The position numbers and the translations under genes are program-made. Positions 48,189-58,550 of a DNA stretch of 64,000 nt are shown here, one piece after another (the stretch's first letter is position 1; every line of letters begins with the position of its first letter). The notes beneath the pieces were generated by a model. The model searched no databases. It was not told where the DNA came from and was given only the letters and a program-made list of their open reading frames with translations. Source of the DNA: Bibersteinia trehalosi (GTDB lineage Bacteria; Pseudomonadota; Gammaproteobacteria; Enterobacterales; Pasteurellaceae); assembly GCF_004346205.1 (NCBI RefSeq), contig NZ_SMAM01000003.1:124001-188000 (forward strand), given 5' to 3'.

Positions 48189-49994
48189 ATGACAAAAAAA
48201 ATTGCCATTACTGACGTTGTATTGCGTGATGCTCACCAATCTCTATTTGCTACCCGTCTACGTTTAGACGATATGTTACCGATTGCCAAAGAATTAGATG
48301 ATATTGGCTATTGGTCTCTAGAAGCGTGGGGGGGGGCAACTTTCGACTCTTGTATCCGTTTCTTAGGCGAAGATCCGTGGGTGCGTTTGCGTGAATTGAA
48401 AAAAGCCATGCCTAAAACCCCTCTGCAAATGTTATTGCGTGGTCAGAATTTATTAGGCTATCGCCATTATGCCGATGATGTGGTGGATAAATTTGTGGAA
48501 CGTTGTGTCGCAAACGGTATGAGTGTCTTCCGTGTATTTGATGCGATGAATGACCCACGCAATATGCAACAAGCACTACAAGCGGTGAAAAAACAAGGCG
48601 GACATGCACAAGGGACATTAAGTTATACCACCAGCCCTGTGCATACCTTGCAAACTTGGTTAGATGTGACCGAGCAGTTAATGGAAATCGGCATTGATTC
48701 TTTGGTGATCAAAGATATGTCAGGCATTTTAACCCCATTTGCCGCAAGTGAATTAGTCAGCGAAATCAAAAAACGTTTTGATGTTGAACTACACTTACAC
48801 TGCCACTCAACCACAGGTATGGCAGAAATGGCATTGCTTAAAGCGATTGAAGCCGGTATTGATGGAGTAGATACCTCTATCTCTTCAATGAGCGGTACTT
48901 ATGGTCACCCAGCAACTGAATCATTAGTGGCCACCTTACAAAGCACACAATTTGATACGGGATTAAGCATTCCTAAGTTAGAAAAAATTGCCGCTTATTT
49001 CCGTGAAGTACGTAAAAAATACCACGCTTTTGAAGGGCAATTAAAAGGGGTGGACAGCCGTATTCTCGTGGCGCAAGTACCGGGTGGAATGCTCACTAAT
49101 CTTGAAAGCCAGCTCAAACAGCAAAATGCTTCCGATAAACTTGATGCGGTATTAACTGAAATTCCAAAAGTACGTGAAGATTTAGGTTTCTTGCCGCTTG
49201 TTACCCCGACTTCGCAAATCGTAGGGACTCAAGCAGTAATGAACGTATTAATGGGTGAGCGTTACAAAACCATCGCTAAAGAAACCGCGGGCGTATTAAA
49301 AGGTGAATATGGTAGAACGCCTGCTCCTGTTAATACTGAATTACAAGCTCGTGTTTTGGAAGGTGGAGAAGCGATTACGTGTCGCCCTGCAGATAAAATC
49401 GCCCCAGAAATGGATAAACTGCTTGCAGAGGTGAAAGCACAAGCGGCTGAAAAAGGGTTAAAACTTGCAAATGAAGTGGACGACACATTAATCGTGGCAC
49501 TTTTCCAACAAGTTGGCTGGAAATTCTTAGAAAACCGTAATAACCCAGCCGCGTTTGAGCCTGTACCAACTGCAGAAAGCAAAGCCGCAGAGAAATCAGC
49601 GGCAGCGCCTACACCGAAAGCAGGTGAACCAGCGGTTTACACCGTTGAGCTTGAAGGTAAAGCCTTTGTGGTGAAAGTGAGCGATGGTGGCGACATTAGC
49701 CAAATCAGCCAAGTTGCCGCACCGCAAGCAGCACCAGTTGCCGCTCCAGCCCCTGCAGCAGCGGCAGCACCAACAGGAGCTGGCGAGCCAGTTACTGCAC
49801 CAATGGCAGGTAACATTGTTAAAGTGTTGGTTTCTGAAGGGCAAAGCGTGGCACAAGACGAAGTGTTACTCATCTTAGAAGCCATGAAAATGGAAACCCA
49901 AATCTGTGCAACCAAAGCTGGCACAGTAAAAGGTATTAAAGTCAAAGCAGGCGATGTGGTTGCCGTTGGCGACACCTTGCTAGAGCTTGCCTAA
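48189..49994 (+). CDS. oadA: Oxaloacetate decarboxylase alpha subunit
   Basis: Carboxyltransferase and biotin-carrier subunit. The N-terminal HMGL-like barrel begins [16 protein letters not shown], with [15 protein letters not shown] and [20 protein letters not shown]; an Ala/Pro linker (roughly residues 515-530) leads to the C-terminal biotinyl domain with EAMKMETQ, Lys being biotinylated. Length 601 residues. It decarboxylates oxaloacetate to pyruvate with transfer of CO2 to biotin. Confidence 0.95.
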   Translation: MTKKIAITDVVLRDAHQSLFATRLRLDDMLPIAKELDDIGYWSLEAWGGATFDSCIRFLGEDPWVRLRELKKAMPKTPLQMLLRGQNLLGYRHYADDVVDKFVERCVANGMSVFRVFDAMNDPRNMQQALQAVKKQGGHAQGTLSYTTSPVHTLQTWLDVTEQLMEIGIDSLVIKDMSGILTPFAASELVSEIKKRFDVELHLHCHSTTGMAEMALLKAIEAGIDGVDTSISSMSGTYGHPATESLVATLQSTQFDTGLSIPKLEKIAAYFREVRKKYHAFEGQLKGVDSRILVAQVPGGMLTNLESQLKQQNASDKLDAVLTEIPKVREDLGFLPLVTPTSQIVGTQAVMNVLMGERYKTIAKETAGVLKGEYGRTPAPVNTELQARVLEGGEAITCRPADKIAPEMDKLLAEVKAQAAEKGLKLANEVDDTLIVALFQQVGWKFLENRNNPAAFEPVPTAESKAAEKSAAAPTPKAGEPAVYTVELEGKAFVVKVSDGGDISQISQVAAPQAAPVAAPAPAAAAAPTGAGEPVTAPMAGNIVKVLVSEGQSVAQDEVLLILEAMKMETQICATKAGTVKGIKVKAGDVVAVGDTLLELA

Positions 49995-50003
49995 GGGGGC
50001 TGA

Positions 50004-51308
50004 ATGGAAAGCATTATTGCATTAATTCAAGGCACAGGCTTAATGCACTTAGAGTGGGGGCAAGCGGTGATGATTATCATCAGTTTGGTGCTACTCTGGC
50101 TTGCAATTTCTAAGCAGTTTGAGCCGTTATTATTGCTGCCGATTGGTTTCGGCGGCTTGCTTTCAAACATTCCTGAGGCAGGCTTAGCAATGACTGCACT
50201 GGATAATTTGCTACACAGTGGCACAGCCGAACAGTTGGCGATTGTGGCTGCAAAATTAGGCACAAGTGCAGATTTAGGCTCAATTAAAACCGCTTTAAAC
50301 ACTGCTCTGCCATCAGTTCAAAATGAATTGGATGTGATGGCGGGCGATATGGGCTATACCGCAGGTGTGCTTGCCTTGTTCTATAAAATTGCAATTGGCT
50401 ATGGGGTTGCACCACTGATTATCTTTATGGGCGTTGGTGCAATGACAGACTTCGGCCCTCTACTTGCTAACCCAAGAACGCTACTTTTAGGTGCTGCAGC
50501 ACAATTTGGTATCTTTGCAACTGTACTCGGTGCAGTGGGCTTAAACTGGTTAGGTGTGATTGATTTCACTCTGCCACAAGCTGCAGCCATCGGGATTATC
50601 GGTGGTGCAGACGGCCCAACTGCAATCTATATTGCCAGCAAACTCGCCCCTGAATTATTAGGTGCAATTGCAGTTGCAGCTTACTCTTATATGGCATTGG
50701 TGCCGTTAATCCAACCTCCAATTATGAAGGCTTTAACTAATGAGCAAGAACGTAAAATCAAAATGGTACAACTTCGCCACGTTAGTAACCGTGAGAAAAT
50801 CTTGTTTCCAATTGCATTATTGTTATTAGTCGCTTTCTTGTTACCGGATGCAGCACCATTGCTCGGTATGTTCTGTTTCGGTAACTTATTAAGAGTCAGT
50901 GGCGTGGTTGAGCGTTTGAACGACACCGCACAAAATGCATTAATTAACATTACCACGATTTTCTTAGGTTTATCCGTAGGTTCAAAATTAGTTGCCGATA
51001 AATTCTTACAACCGCAAACATTGGGTATTTTATTATTGGGTGTTATTGCATTCTGTATTGGTACCGCAAGTGGTGTATTAATGGCAAAACTTATGAACAA
51101 AGTGAGCAAAAACAAAGTAAACCCACTGATTGGTGCCGCAGGTGTTTCAGCTGTACCGATGGCTGCTCGTGTAGCCAATAAGGTGGGCTTGGAAGCGGAT
51201 AAACAAAACTTCCTACTCATGCACGCAATGGGCCCGAATGTGGCTGGCGTAATCGGCTCAGCCATTGCCGCTGGGGTAATGCTCAAATATATTGCGACCC
51301 TTGGCTAA
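50004..51308 (+). CDS. oadB: Oxaloacetate decarboxylase beta subunit (Na+ pump)
   Basis: Integral membrane subunit that decarboxylates carboxybiotin and pumps sodium ions outward. The 434 residues hold about nine to eleven helices, with the conserved GADGPTAIY segment (Asp for sodium) and [21 protein letters not shown] near the end. It starts nine bases after oadA. A terminator follows. Confidence 0.95.
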   Translation: MESIIALIQGTGLMHLEWGQAVMIIISLVLLWLAISKQFEPLLLLPIGFGGLLSNIPEAGLAMTALDNLLHSGTAEQLAIVAAKLGTSADLGSIKTALNTALPSVQNELDVMAGDMGYTAGVLALFYKIAIGYGVAPLIIFMGVGAMTDFGPLLANPRTLLLGAAAQFGIFATVLGAVGLNWLGVIDFTLPQAAAIGIIGGADGPTAIYIASKLAPELLGAIAVAAYSYMALVPLIQPPIMKALTNEQERKIKMVQLRHVSNREKILFPIALLLLVAFLLPDAAPLLGMFCFGNLLRVSGVVERLNDTAQNALINITTIFLGLSVGSKLVADKFLQPQTLGILLLGVIAFCIGTASGVLMAKLMNKVSKNKVNPLIGAAGVSAVPMAARVANKVGLEADKQNFLLMHAMGPNVAGVIGSAIAAGVMLKYIATLG

Positions 51309-51321
51309 ACGAGATTAAATT

Positions 51322-51348
51322 AAAAATCCCGCTTCGGTGGGATTTTTT
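51322..51348 (+). terminator. Terminator of oadGAB
   Basis: AAAATCCC and GGGATTTT pair around GCTTCGGT, followed by further T residues. Confidence 0.88.
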
Positions 51349-51424
51349 CTGCTTGTATTTTGCAAAATTTTCCCTGAAATCGACCGCTTGCTTTATAATA
51401 ATGCTTTTTTTAACGGAGATAACA

Positions 51425-51751
51425 ATGGATTTCCCTATTTGCCCACAATGTAACAGTGAAAATACTTACCACGATTCTATTCAATTTGTTTGCCCAGACT
51501 GTGCTTACGAATGGACAGGCGAAGAAGTTGCAGAGCAAGATGATGAGGATCAATTAATTGTAAAAGATGCTAACGGTAACTTACTTGCAGATGGTGATGA
51601 TGTTATTTTAGTCAAAGATCTTAAACTAAAAGGTTCATCAGAGGTATTAAAAAAGGGTACGAAATATAAAGGTATCCGCCTTGCCCACGGCGATCACAAT
51701 GTTGATTGCGGTAAGATTATGCTGAAATCAGAGTTTTTGAAGAAAGCTTAA
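51425..51751 (+). CDS. yjdM: YjdM/PhnA zinc-ribbon protein
   Basis: A 108-residue cytoplasmic protein with an N-terminal zinc ribbon ([12 protein letters not shown]...CPDCAYEW) and a C-terminal SH3-like domain ([31 protein letters not shown]). The ATG at 51425 has the site GGAGAT; an upstream start at 51353 would precede the operon's promoter region. E. coli YjdM was once named PhnA, but a phosphonate role is not supported. Function unknown. Confidence 0.88.
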   Translation: MDFPICPQCNSENTYHDSIQFVCPDCAYEWTGEEVAEQDDEDQLIVKDANGNLLADGDDVILVKDLKLKGSSEVLKKGTKYKGIRLAHGDHNVDCGKIMLKSEFLKKA

Positions 51752-51761
51752 TATCCCATTA

Positions 51762-51785
51762 AAGGCTAAGTTTATACTTAGCCTT
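51762..51785. terminator. Hairpin between yjdM and the LysR gene
   Basis: AAGGCTAAG and CTTAGCCTT form a perfect 9-base stem with loop TTTATA between convergent genes. Confidence 0.8.
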
Positions 51786-51796
51786 ATCTATATATT

Positions 51797-52687
51797 TTAA
51801 ATTCGTAATTGCGCAACGAGAGCCTGAAAAAGCGGTGAATTTTGGCGGCTGTTAGGGTAATAAAGATGATAGCCGTCATAGTGCATTGCCCATTCATTCA
51901 GAATAGGAACGAGCGTGCCGTTATTTAACTCGGTTTGAATGCTGTCTTTCGGTGTCCAAATAATGCCTAAGCCTTGTTTTGCGTAGTGTGGTAACAAGAA
52001 GCCATTATTTACGGTGAGATTACCCTGTGGTTGAAGCTTGATCGTTTTTTGCGTGATGGGATCATTAAATTCCCACGTCATAATGCCCCCCAGTGTGGCA
52101 AGACGATGTTTTAGGCAACAATGTTTGGTTAAATCAAAAGGGGTTTTTGGCGTGCCAAATTTTGCCAGATAGTCAGGACTGGCAGCGGTAACCATTTGTA
52201 AATCAGGCGAAATGCGTAACGCAATCATATCTTTGGCAACATCTGCACCAAGCCGTATGCCTGCATCAAAACGCTCTGCCACAATATCCACAAAACGGTC
52301 TTCGGCAACCAGCTCTAATTCCACTTCGGGATAACGTTTGGCAAATTCAGCAAATTTATCGGCTAACACATAGCGAAAAACGTGTTCATTGCCGTTAATG
52401 CGTAATGATCCTTTGACGGTATTGCGAAATGCACTTAATTCGTCTATTTCTTGGTCAATTTCCGCAAAGAGTGGCACGAGTCGCTGATAGAGCTGTTCGC
52501 CTGCTTCGGTGGTGGAAATGCTACGAGTGGTGCGGTAAAACAGTTTTATATTCAACCGTTCTTCAATGCCTTTAATACTATGGGATAACGCCGACTGCGA
52601 TACGCCCATTTGTGCTGCGGCTTTGGTAAAACTGCCTGTTTGTGCCACTTTCAAAAAGGCACGGAGATCGTTAAGGTTTTCTTTCAT
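51797..52687 (-). CDS. LysR-family transcriptional regulator
   Basis: A 296-residue regulator. The N-terminal winged helix reads MKENLNDLRAFLKVAQTGSFTKAAAQMGVSQSALSHSIKGIEERL, typical of the family; a LysR substrate domain fills the rest (SLRINGNEHVFRYVLADKFAEF, RFDAGIRLG). It is divergent from the hydrolase gene 214 bases away, and so probably controls it. The ligand is unknown. Closely related regulators include those of the DNA-binding type next to oxidoreductases. Confidence 0.87.
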   Translation of the reverse strand: MKENLNDLRAFLKVAQTGSFTKAAAQMGVSQSALSHSIKGIEERLNIKLFYRTTRSISTTEAGEQLYQRLVPLFAEIDQEIDELSAFRNTVKGSLRINGNEHVFRYVLADKFAEFAKRYPEVELELVAEDRFVDIVAERFDAGIRLGADVAKDMIALRISPDLQMVTAASPDYLAKFGTPKTPFDLTKHCCLKHRLATLGGIMTWEFNDPITQKTIKLQPQGNLTVNNGFLLPHYAKQGLGIIWTPKDSIQTELNNGTLVPILNEWAMHYDGYHLYYPNSRQNSPLFQALVAQLRI

Positions 52688-52900
52688 GTTGACTTTATTG
52701 ATGAATTTTTTTCATAAGAGTATCCTGATTTTCCTATCTAATCAAAATAAATCTACCGTTTTATACTTATCTTAAAACAAGCAAGCGATTAGAAATCAGA
52801 TGAAATTTGCAAAATGGCTTATACGGTAAAATTAAAAGAGCCGCAATAGACGCTAACACAAGCGATTGCGACATTATTCTAAATTCAAACGGAGCAAAAA

Positions 52901-54001
52901 ATGAAATTAAAAACGACTTTGTTACTCGCAACATTAAGTGCGGTAGTTTTAACTGGTTGCCAAACTGCAAGCAATGCCTTACAGATTGAAAAACAGGGTA
53001 GCTTTACCGTAGGCGGAAGCTATGTGACTCACAAAGGCACATTTAATCCCGAGCACTTTATTAGCCCGAATGGGCAACGTGCTTATGGCGATTTTGCTTA
53101 TGTGAAATATCAAACGCCCGTCAATGCGAAAAAATATCCACTGATTTTCCAACACGGTGGCGCACAATCTTCTCGCACTTGGGAAAGTACCGTTGATGGG
53201 CGTGAAGGATTTGATAGTTTATTTTTGCGTAAAGGGTATAGCGTTTATTTGCTGGATCAGCCAAGAAGCGGTAAAGCGAACCTTTCTACCCTAGCTGTTA
53301 CTCCTGATACCCCTTGGGCAAGTAATCCAATGTATGGCGATAAAACGTTATGGATTCTTTCTCGAATGGGCAGTTACGATAACAACGGCAAGCCTGTGGC
53401 GAATGCTCAATTTCCACAAGGTGAAACAGCTTATCAAGCCTTCCAACAAGCGTGGACAATTGGCTCTGGCCCGCTGGATAATGATTTAAATGCAGACGTA
53501 TTAGCACAGCTTGTTAATCAAACTGATGGTGCAATCCTTGTGACTCACTCAATGGGTGGTACTATCGGCTGGCGTGCTGCATTGCGTTCAAACAAAGTGA
53601 AAGGCATTGTGGCGTGGGAACCGGGTGGCACACCGTTTATCTTCCCTGAAAATGAAATGCCAAAAATCACCAAAGCTCGCTTTGAAGCGCTTAGCGGATC
53701 GGCAATAGGCGTACCCATGAGCGAATTTAAGAAACTGACTCAACTTCCAATCGTGCTTTACTACGGTGACTATATTCAAGTGGGATCGAAAAATGTTGGC
53801 GAAGATAAATGGGGAACTGAACTGGAAATGGCAAAACAGTTTGTAGCAGCCATCAATAGACATGGTGGAGATGCGACACTCGTTCATTTGCCTGAGATCG
53901 GCATTAAAGGCAACTCACACTTTTTAATGGGTGAGAAAAATAATGCCCAACTTGCCGAGTTAGCCGCAGATTGGTTAAAAGCGAAAGGGTTGGATAAATA
54001 A
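52901..54001 (+). CDS. Alpha/beta-hydrolase lipoprotein
   Basis: A 366-residue secreted protein. Signal with lipobox LTGC (Cys20). The alpha/beta-hydrolase core shows QHGGAQSSRTWES near the oxyanion region, YLLDQPRSGKAN and the nucleophile elbow LVTHSMGGTIGW with Ser; a catalytic His is likely in GNSHFLMG at the end. It probably acts on esters or similar compounds at the outer membrane or periplasm. The NTF2-like gene follows after 29 bases. Confidence 0.82.
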   Translation: MKLKTTLLLATLSAVVLTGCQTASNALQIEKQGSFTVGGSYVTHKGTFNPEHFISPNGQRAYGDFAYVKYQTPVNAKKYPLIFQHGGAQSSRTWESTVDGREGFDSLFLRKGYSVYLLDQPRSGKANLSTLAVTPDTPWASNPMYGDKTLWILSRMGSYDNNGKPVANAQFPQGETAYQAFQQAWTIGSGPLDNDLNADVLAQLVNQTDGAILVTHSMGGTIGWRAALRSNKVKGIVAWEPGGTPFIFPENEMPKITKARFEALSGSAIGVPMSEFKKLTQLPIVLYYGDYIQVGSKNVGEDKWGTELEMAKQFVAAINRHGGDATLVHLPEIGIKGNSHFLMGEKNNAQLAELAADWLKAKGLDK

Positions 54002-54030
54002 TCATTTTTAACAAATAAAAGGAAATCATA

Positions 54031-54477
54031 ATGAACTTACAACAACTCCAAGATCGTTTAGCATTAAAAGATTTAGTAGATACCTTCTCTAATCTTGCTG
54101 ATGAAAAAAATGTGACCGCACAAATGCCATTATTTACGGAAAATGCCATCGTCAATACCTATATTGGTGGTGAATTAGTATTTGCAATGCAAGGGCGAGC
54201 GGAAATTGAAAAAGTGTTTACGGAATACTTAACACCTTTTCATTCAGTTTATCACTTAAATGGTCAGCATACGGTAACGTTTCAAGATGAAATGAATGCG
54301 AGTGCAATCAACTATTGCCAAGTGGCATTGGTGCGTAAAAATGAAGCGGGCAAAGACGTGATGTTAAGCCATTATGTGCGTTATCACGATACTTATGTGA
54401 AACAAGCGGGTCAGTGGCTTATTGCTGAACGCATTGCAAATTTTATGATTAGTGAAGAGCGAGTGATGGGGGCGTAG
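54031..54477 (+). CDS. SnoaL/NTF2-like protein
   Basis: A 148-residue protein of the nuclear-transport-factor-2 fold: DRLALKDLVDTFSNLADEKNV, FTENAIVNTYIGGE, FHSVYHLNGQHTVTF and YCQVALVRKNEAGK, ending WLIAERIANFMISEE. These enzymes or binding proteins act on small molecules. It shares the direction and probably the transcript of the hydrolase, possibly under the LysR regulator. No catalytic residues can be named with certainty. Confidence 0.8.
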   Translation: MNLQQLQDRLALKDLVDTFSNLADEKNVTAQMPLFTENAIVNTYIGGELVFAMQGRAEIEKVFTEYLTPFHSVYHLNGQHTVTFQDEMNASAINYCQVALVRKNEAGKDVMLSHYVRYHDTYVKQAGQWLIAERIANFMISEERVMGA

Positions 54478-54482
54478 CGTGA

Positions 54483-54505
54483 AGGGAGGGCTTAGCCCTC
54501 CTTTT
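54483..54505. terminator. Terminator between the NTF2-like gene and dsbD
   Basis: GGAGGGC and GCCCTCC form a 7-base stem with loop TTA, followed by TTTT, three bases or so after the NTF2-like stop. Confidence 0.85.
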
Positions 54506-54508
54506 CGT

Positions 54509-56218
54509 TTAAAGCTGATTTAACCAAGCTAGAAATGCTTCTGCGGGCATAAAACCTGTAACTCGAGCTTGGCTTATTTCCGTTCCTTGCTCATCAAAGA
54601 ATAAAATTGTGGGTAAGCCGAGCACATTGAAATGTTTCATGAGTTCATCATTAGCAGGTGAGTTTTTAGTCATATCAACTTGTAATACCAGCATTTCACT
54701 CAATTTAGCTTTCACTTCGGGATTTGGGAATGTGTATTTCTCAAACTCTTTACAAGCAACACACCAATCCGCATAGAGATCGAGCATTACTTTTTTTCCT
54801 TGTGAAGCGGTTAGTTTTTGTTGTAATTCTGCAAGTGTAGTCACTCGGCTAAAGTGAATAGGCGCTTGTGTTGTCTGGTTGGTATCTCCCCAAACTAAAT
54901 CTGCGAAAGGCTTTGCACAGAGTGCAAGCGCAATGATTAAAAGTAGTTTTAGGCTTTTCTGATAAAGCTTGGCAGGGCCAACTTTTTCATAAGCCCAAGC
55001 AATAAAGGCAATTGCCAATGCTGACCATAGATAGCTTTCCCATTCAGGGAAGATGCGAGCAAGTAAAAATACGGGTAACGCTAGCATCACAAAGCCAAAA
55101 ATCGTTTTCACATTGAGTAACCAATCGCCTGATTTAGGCAGAATTCTATTCCCGAACAGAGTAATTAAAATTAATGGAATACCCATTCCTAAAGCGAGCA
55201 GATAGAGAGCTCCGCCCCCTGTAATGAGATCGCCACTTTGTGCAACATAAAGCAGCGCGCCAGAAAGTGGCGCTGAAGTACAAGGTGAAGCAACTAAACC
55301 AGCGATCATGCCCATGATAAACACACTGATAAATGAACCGCCTTGTTGCTGTTGGCTTAGCGTGTTTAGCTTTTGTTGCCAGCTATTTGGTAGGCGGATT
55401 TCAAATAAGCCAAACATTGAGAGTGCCAGTATCGTAAATAAAATAGAGAGCCCGATCAGCACAGGTGGGCTTTGTAAAGCGACTTGGAATGGTAAACCAA
55501 TTGCTGCAACGATTAAGCCTAGCAGAGTATAAGTTAATGCCATACCTTGCACATAGGTAATACTTAACAAGAGGGCTTTGGCGGTATTTGGGCGGTTTTG
55601 GTTGCCGATAACAATCGCAGAGAGCAATGGCAACATGGGTAATACGCAGGGGGTAAAAGCTAAGCCGATACCAAGTACAAAGAACCAAAAGACAGAAAGG
55701 CGACTTTGCGATAAATTTTGGGCAAGTTGGTCTTGTTTGGCAATAGGAGCATTTGTTAAAGCGGTTGTATTTTCCGTATTTTTTGCAAAATTTTGCGTAT
55801 TATCAACCGCTTGCTTGGCTAAATCGAGAATAACGGTTTCAGGTGGATAGCAAAATCCTTTGGTGCAACCTTGATAACGAATTTCGACTTTCCCAACATG
55901 TTTTTGGAGTGGAACCTGAATGGCAAGTTGATGGCGGAAAATCTCGACATCGCCAAAAAATTCATCGTGATAACGTTCACTGGCAGGGAATTGTGGCTCG
56001 TCTAACTCACTATGAAGGCCTGTTATTTCAATCTCTTTTTTATACAGATAATAGCCATCTGCAATTTGCCAATTAAGTTCAAGGAGATTTCCTGATTGTT
56101 TATGCGAAAAAGCAAATGCTTGCTCACTACTGAGAAACTTTGGCTGTGATTTAAATAATCCTGCTTGTGCACTGCACGCAATAAGTAGCAGGGAAAGGTA
56201 GGTCAAAAAACGCTGCAT
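54509..56218 (-). CDS. dsbD: Thiol:disulfide interchange protein DsbD
   Basis: Carries electrons from cytoplasmic thioredoxin to the periplasm, for DsbC, DsbG and cytochrome maturation. After a signal peptide (LLLIACSAQA) comes the alpha domain with its Cys pair in YQGCTKGFCYPPE, then eight helices with membrane Cys in FTPCVLPMLP and VASPCTSAPLSG, and a C-terminal thioredoxin domain with WCVACKEFEKYTF. Length 569 residues. Confidence 0.95.
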   Translation of the reverse strand: MQRFLTYLSLLLIACSAQAGLFKSQPKFLSSEQAFAFSHKQSGNLLELNWQIADGYYLYKKEIEITGLHSELDEPQFPASERYHDEFFGDVEIFRHQLAIQVPLQKHVGKVEIRYQGCTKGFCYPPETVILDLAKQAVDNTQNFAKNTENTTALTNAPIAKQDQLAQNLSQSRLSVFWFFVLGIGLAFTPCVLPMLPLLSAIVIGNQNRPNTAKALLLSITYVQGMALTYTLLGLIVAAIGLPFQVALQSPPVLIGLSILFTILALSMFGLFEIRLPNSWQQKLNTLSQQQQGGSFISVFIMGMIAGLVASPCTSAPLSGALLYVAQSGDLITGGGALYLLALGMGIPLILITLFGNRILPKSGDWLLNVKTIFGFVMLALPVFLLARIFPEWESYLWSALAIAFIAWAYEKVGPAKLYQKSLKLLLIIALALCAKPFADLVWGDTNQTTQAPIHFSRVTTLAELQQKLTASQGKKVMLDLYADWCVACKEFEKYTFPNPEVKAKLSEMLVLQVDMTKNSPANDELMKHFNVLGLPTILFFDEQGTEISQARVTGFMPAEAFLAWLNQL

Positions 56219-56333
56219 AGGTTAGTTCCCGAATAAAATAGTCGCAGATTGTAATATGGATGTATGACTTGAGAAAGTGATAATTTTCAACGGGGCAATA
56301 AAAAATAATTAACAAAATTTTTTCAAAAAATTA

Positions 56334-56372
56334 CTTGCATAATTATTCATTAAATTCTAATATCTATTCAAA
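56334..56372. promoter_or_regulatory. Tandem ArgR boxes upstream of artP
   Basis: Two 18-base sites, 56334-56351 with TGCATAATTATTCA, and 56355-56372 ending ATTCAAA, are separated by exactly three bases. The first differs from the core TGAAT-N4-ATTCA at one position and the second at a few. The spacing is that of E. coli ARG operators. It implies repression of the arginine transporter by ArgR with arginine. Confidence 0.72.
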
Positions 56373-56395
56373 TTTTCGAAAATAGGATTACACGA

Positions 56396-57130
56396 ATGGC
56401 AATTCGTATTCATAATGTCAATTTTTTCTATGGCAGTAATCAAGCGCTGTTTGACATTAACTTAGATATTGAAAAAGGCGATACGGTTGTATTACTTGGG
56501 CCGAGTGGAGCAGGGAAAAGTACACTCATTCGCACTTTAAATTTAATGGAAGTTCCACAATCGGGCTCATTGCAGGTTGCAAATCATCAGTTTGATTTAA
56601 CTGCTAAAACAGATAGTAAGCAAGTCGCATTATTGCGAAGAGAAGTGGGAATGGTGTTTCAGCAATATCATCTTTGGAACCACTTAAGTGTTATGCAAAA
56701 TTTAATCGAAGCGCCAATGAAAGTGCTTGGATTAAGTAAAACAGAGGCATTAGAGCGTGCTAACGGATTGCTTGCACGTTTAAAGCTTGCAGAATTTGCA
56801 GATCGTTTCCCATTGCAGCTTTCTGGCGGGCAACAACAGCGTGTTGCGATTGCTAGAGCATTAATGATGCAACCTAATGTGCTGCTATTTGATGAACCAA
56901 CAGCTGCCCTTGACCCTGAAATTACCGCGCAAGTGGTAGATATCATTAAAGAATTGCAGGAAACTGGTATTACGCAAGTGATTGTTACGCATGAGGTATC
57001 AGTTGCCCGTAAAGTTGCGACGAAAGTCGTGTATATGGAACAGGGTAAAATTATTGAATTTGGTGATGCAACTTGTTTTGAACAACCAAAAACAGCGGAG
57101 TTTGCTAACTATCTTTCTCATTCTGATTAG
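56396..57130 (+). CDS. artP: Arginine ABC transporter ATP-binding protein
   Basis: Cytoplasmic ATPase of the arginine importer. Walker [13 protein letters not shown]-loop [11 protein letters not shown], signature [15 protein letters not shown], Walker [15 protein letters not shown] and [14 protein letters not shown]. The start [13 protein letters not shown] is that of ArtP. Length 244 residues. First gene of artPIQM. Confidence 0.95.
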   Translation: MAIRIHNVNFFYGSNQALFDINLDIEKGDTVVLLGPSGAGKSTLIRTLNLMEVPQSGSLQVANHQFDLTAKTDSKQVALLRREVGMVFQQYHLWNHLSVMQNLIEAPMKVLGLSKTEALERANGLLARLKLAEFADRFPLQLSGGQQQRVAIARALMMQPNVLLFDEPTAALDPEITAQVVDIIKELQETGITQVIVTHEVSVARKVATKVVYMEQGKIIEFGDATCFEQPKTAEFANYLSHSD

Positions 57131-57145
57131 TATAAGGACACAACA

Positions 57146-57871
57146 ATGAAAAAATTACTTTTAAGTGCAGTGATCGCTGCGACTACTATGGCAAATGCGC
57201 AAGAAATTACTTTTGCTATGGAACCAAGCTACCCTCCGTTTGAATTAACAAACGAAAAAGGTGAGATTGTGGGGTTTGATGTGGATGTGGCAAATGCCAT
57301 TTGTAAAGAAATTGGTGCAACTTGTCATTTTAAAAGCCAAGCATTTGATGCTTTAATCCCTAGCTTAATTAAAGGTCGTGGCGGTTTTGATGCGGCAATT
57401 TCTGCCATTGATATTACAGAAGCACGTGCAAAACAAGTGGCATTTACGGATGCTTACTATGAAAGTTCTGCAAGTTTTATTGCGGTAAAGGATAAAAATG
57501 TAAGCTTAGAAACTGCGAAGAAAGTTGGGGTACAAAATGGTACAACCTATCAGCAGTATGTGAATAATGAAACTAAACAGTATGCAGCTTCTTCTTACAA
57601 TAGCTTGCAAGATGCTGTATTAGACCTAAAAAATGGTCGTATTGATATTATCTTTGGTGATACCGATGTGTTGCGTGATATGTTTGAGAAAAATCCTGAA
57701 TTAGGGTTTGTCGGTGAAAAAGTGACTGATAAAAAATATTTCAATAACGGCTTAGGTATTGCAGTGAATAAATCTAAGACAGAGTTAGTTGAAAGCTTAA
57801 ACAAAGGTATCAAAGCAATTAAAGAAAGCGGTGAGTACCAAACAATTTATGATAAATGGATGACTAAATAA
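57146..57871 (+). CDS. artI: Arginine-binding periplasmic protein
   Basis: Solute-binding protein of the arginine importer. The signal peptide ends in ANAQ; the mature part begins [34 protein letters not shown], with the family motif [22 protein letters not shown] and the ligand-contacting region [13 protein letters not shown]. Length 241 residues. It may equally be called ArtJ. It lies 15 bases after artP. Confidence 0.92.
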   Translation: MKKLLLSAVIAATTMANAQEITFAMEPSYPPFELTNEKGEIVGFDVDVANAICKEIGATCHFKSQAFDALIPSLIKGRGGFDAAISAIDITEARAKQVAFTDAYYESSASFIAVKDKNVSLETAKKVGVQNGTTYQQYVNNETKQYAASSYNSLQDAVLDLKNGRIDIIFGDTDVLRDMFEKNPELGFVGEKVTDKKYFNNGLGIAVNKSKTELVESLNKGIKAIKESGEYQTIYDKWMTK

Positions 57872-57876
57872 TCTTT

Positions 57877-58548
57877 ATGTTTTTTGATTATCTTCCTTTA
57901 ATGTATACCGCAACCCTAATGACCCTAGGGTTAGCGGTTTGTTCGTTATTAGTTGGTATGTTGCTCTCAGTCGTTTTTGTGAGTTTAGAAACGAGCAAAT
58001 GGGCAGCGTTACGCAAGACGACAACTGTATTTCTAGCATTATTACGAGGTTTGCCAGAAATTTTAGTGGTATTTCTGATCTATTTTGGTGCACCTGAAGT
58101 GTTGGAGATGATTACAGGGCAATTCATTGAATTAAGTGCTTTTGGTAGTGGGGTTACGGCATTATCATTGATTTTTGCCTCTTATGCTTCGCAGTCGCTA
58201 CGAGGCGCTATTCAAGCTATTCCAATTGGGCAATGGGAATCAGGGGCTGCGCTTGGTTTAAGTCGTGGCTATACCTTTATCCATATTGTAATGCCACAGG
58301 TGTGGCGCCATGCATTACCTGGGTTAAGCAATCAATGGCTGGTGCTACTTAAAGATACCGCGCTGGTATCTTTAATTGGGGTACATGATTTAATGCGCCA
58401 AACTGAATTGGTTAATACTCGTACTCATGAGCCATTTACTTGGTATGGTTTTGCGGCTTTGATCTACTTAGCAATTACCTTAATTAGCCAGTTCTTTATC
58501 CGCCGTTTAGAACAGCGCGTAACTCGTTTTGAAAGAGGAGGCAGATAA
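57877..58548 (+). CDS. artQ: Arginine ABC transporter permease ArtQ
   Basis: Inner-membrane permease, about five helices; the polar amino-acid permease signature LRGLPEILVVFLIYFGAPE and EAA-like loop GQWESGAALGLSRGYTFIHIVMPQ are visible. Length 223 residues. It forms the channel together with artM. Confidence 0.92.
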   Translation: MFFDYLPLMYTATLMTLGLAVCSLLVGMLLSVVFVSLETSKWAALRKTTTVFLALLRGLPEILVVFLIYFGAPEVLEMITGQFIELSAFGSGVTALSLIFASYASQSLRGAIQAIPIGQWESGAALGLSRGYTFIHIVMPQVWRHALPGLSNQWLVLLKDTALVSLIGVHDLMRQTELVNTRTHEPFTWYGFAALIYLAITLISQFFIRRLEQRVTRFERGGR

Positions 58549-58550
58549 AA

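Noticed and set aside
50687-51286. 199-codon antisense frame over oadB
   Set aside because: Same reason: a shadow of a conserved gene, with biased composition and no family resemblance.
51425-51751. Phosphonoacetate hydrolase function suggested by the name PhnA
   Set aside because: The zinc-ribbon YjdM family is distinct from the hydrolase; there is no phosphonate gene near.
57146-57871. Link of this artI/artJ gene with the lkt promoter region
   Set aside because: In Mannheimia haemolytica an artJ gene lies upstream of lktC. The art operon here is about 55 kb from lktB and faces its own ARG boxes, so it is not that locus.
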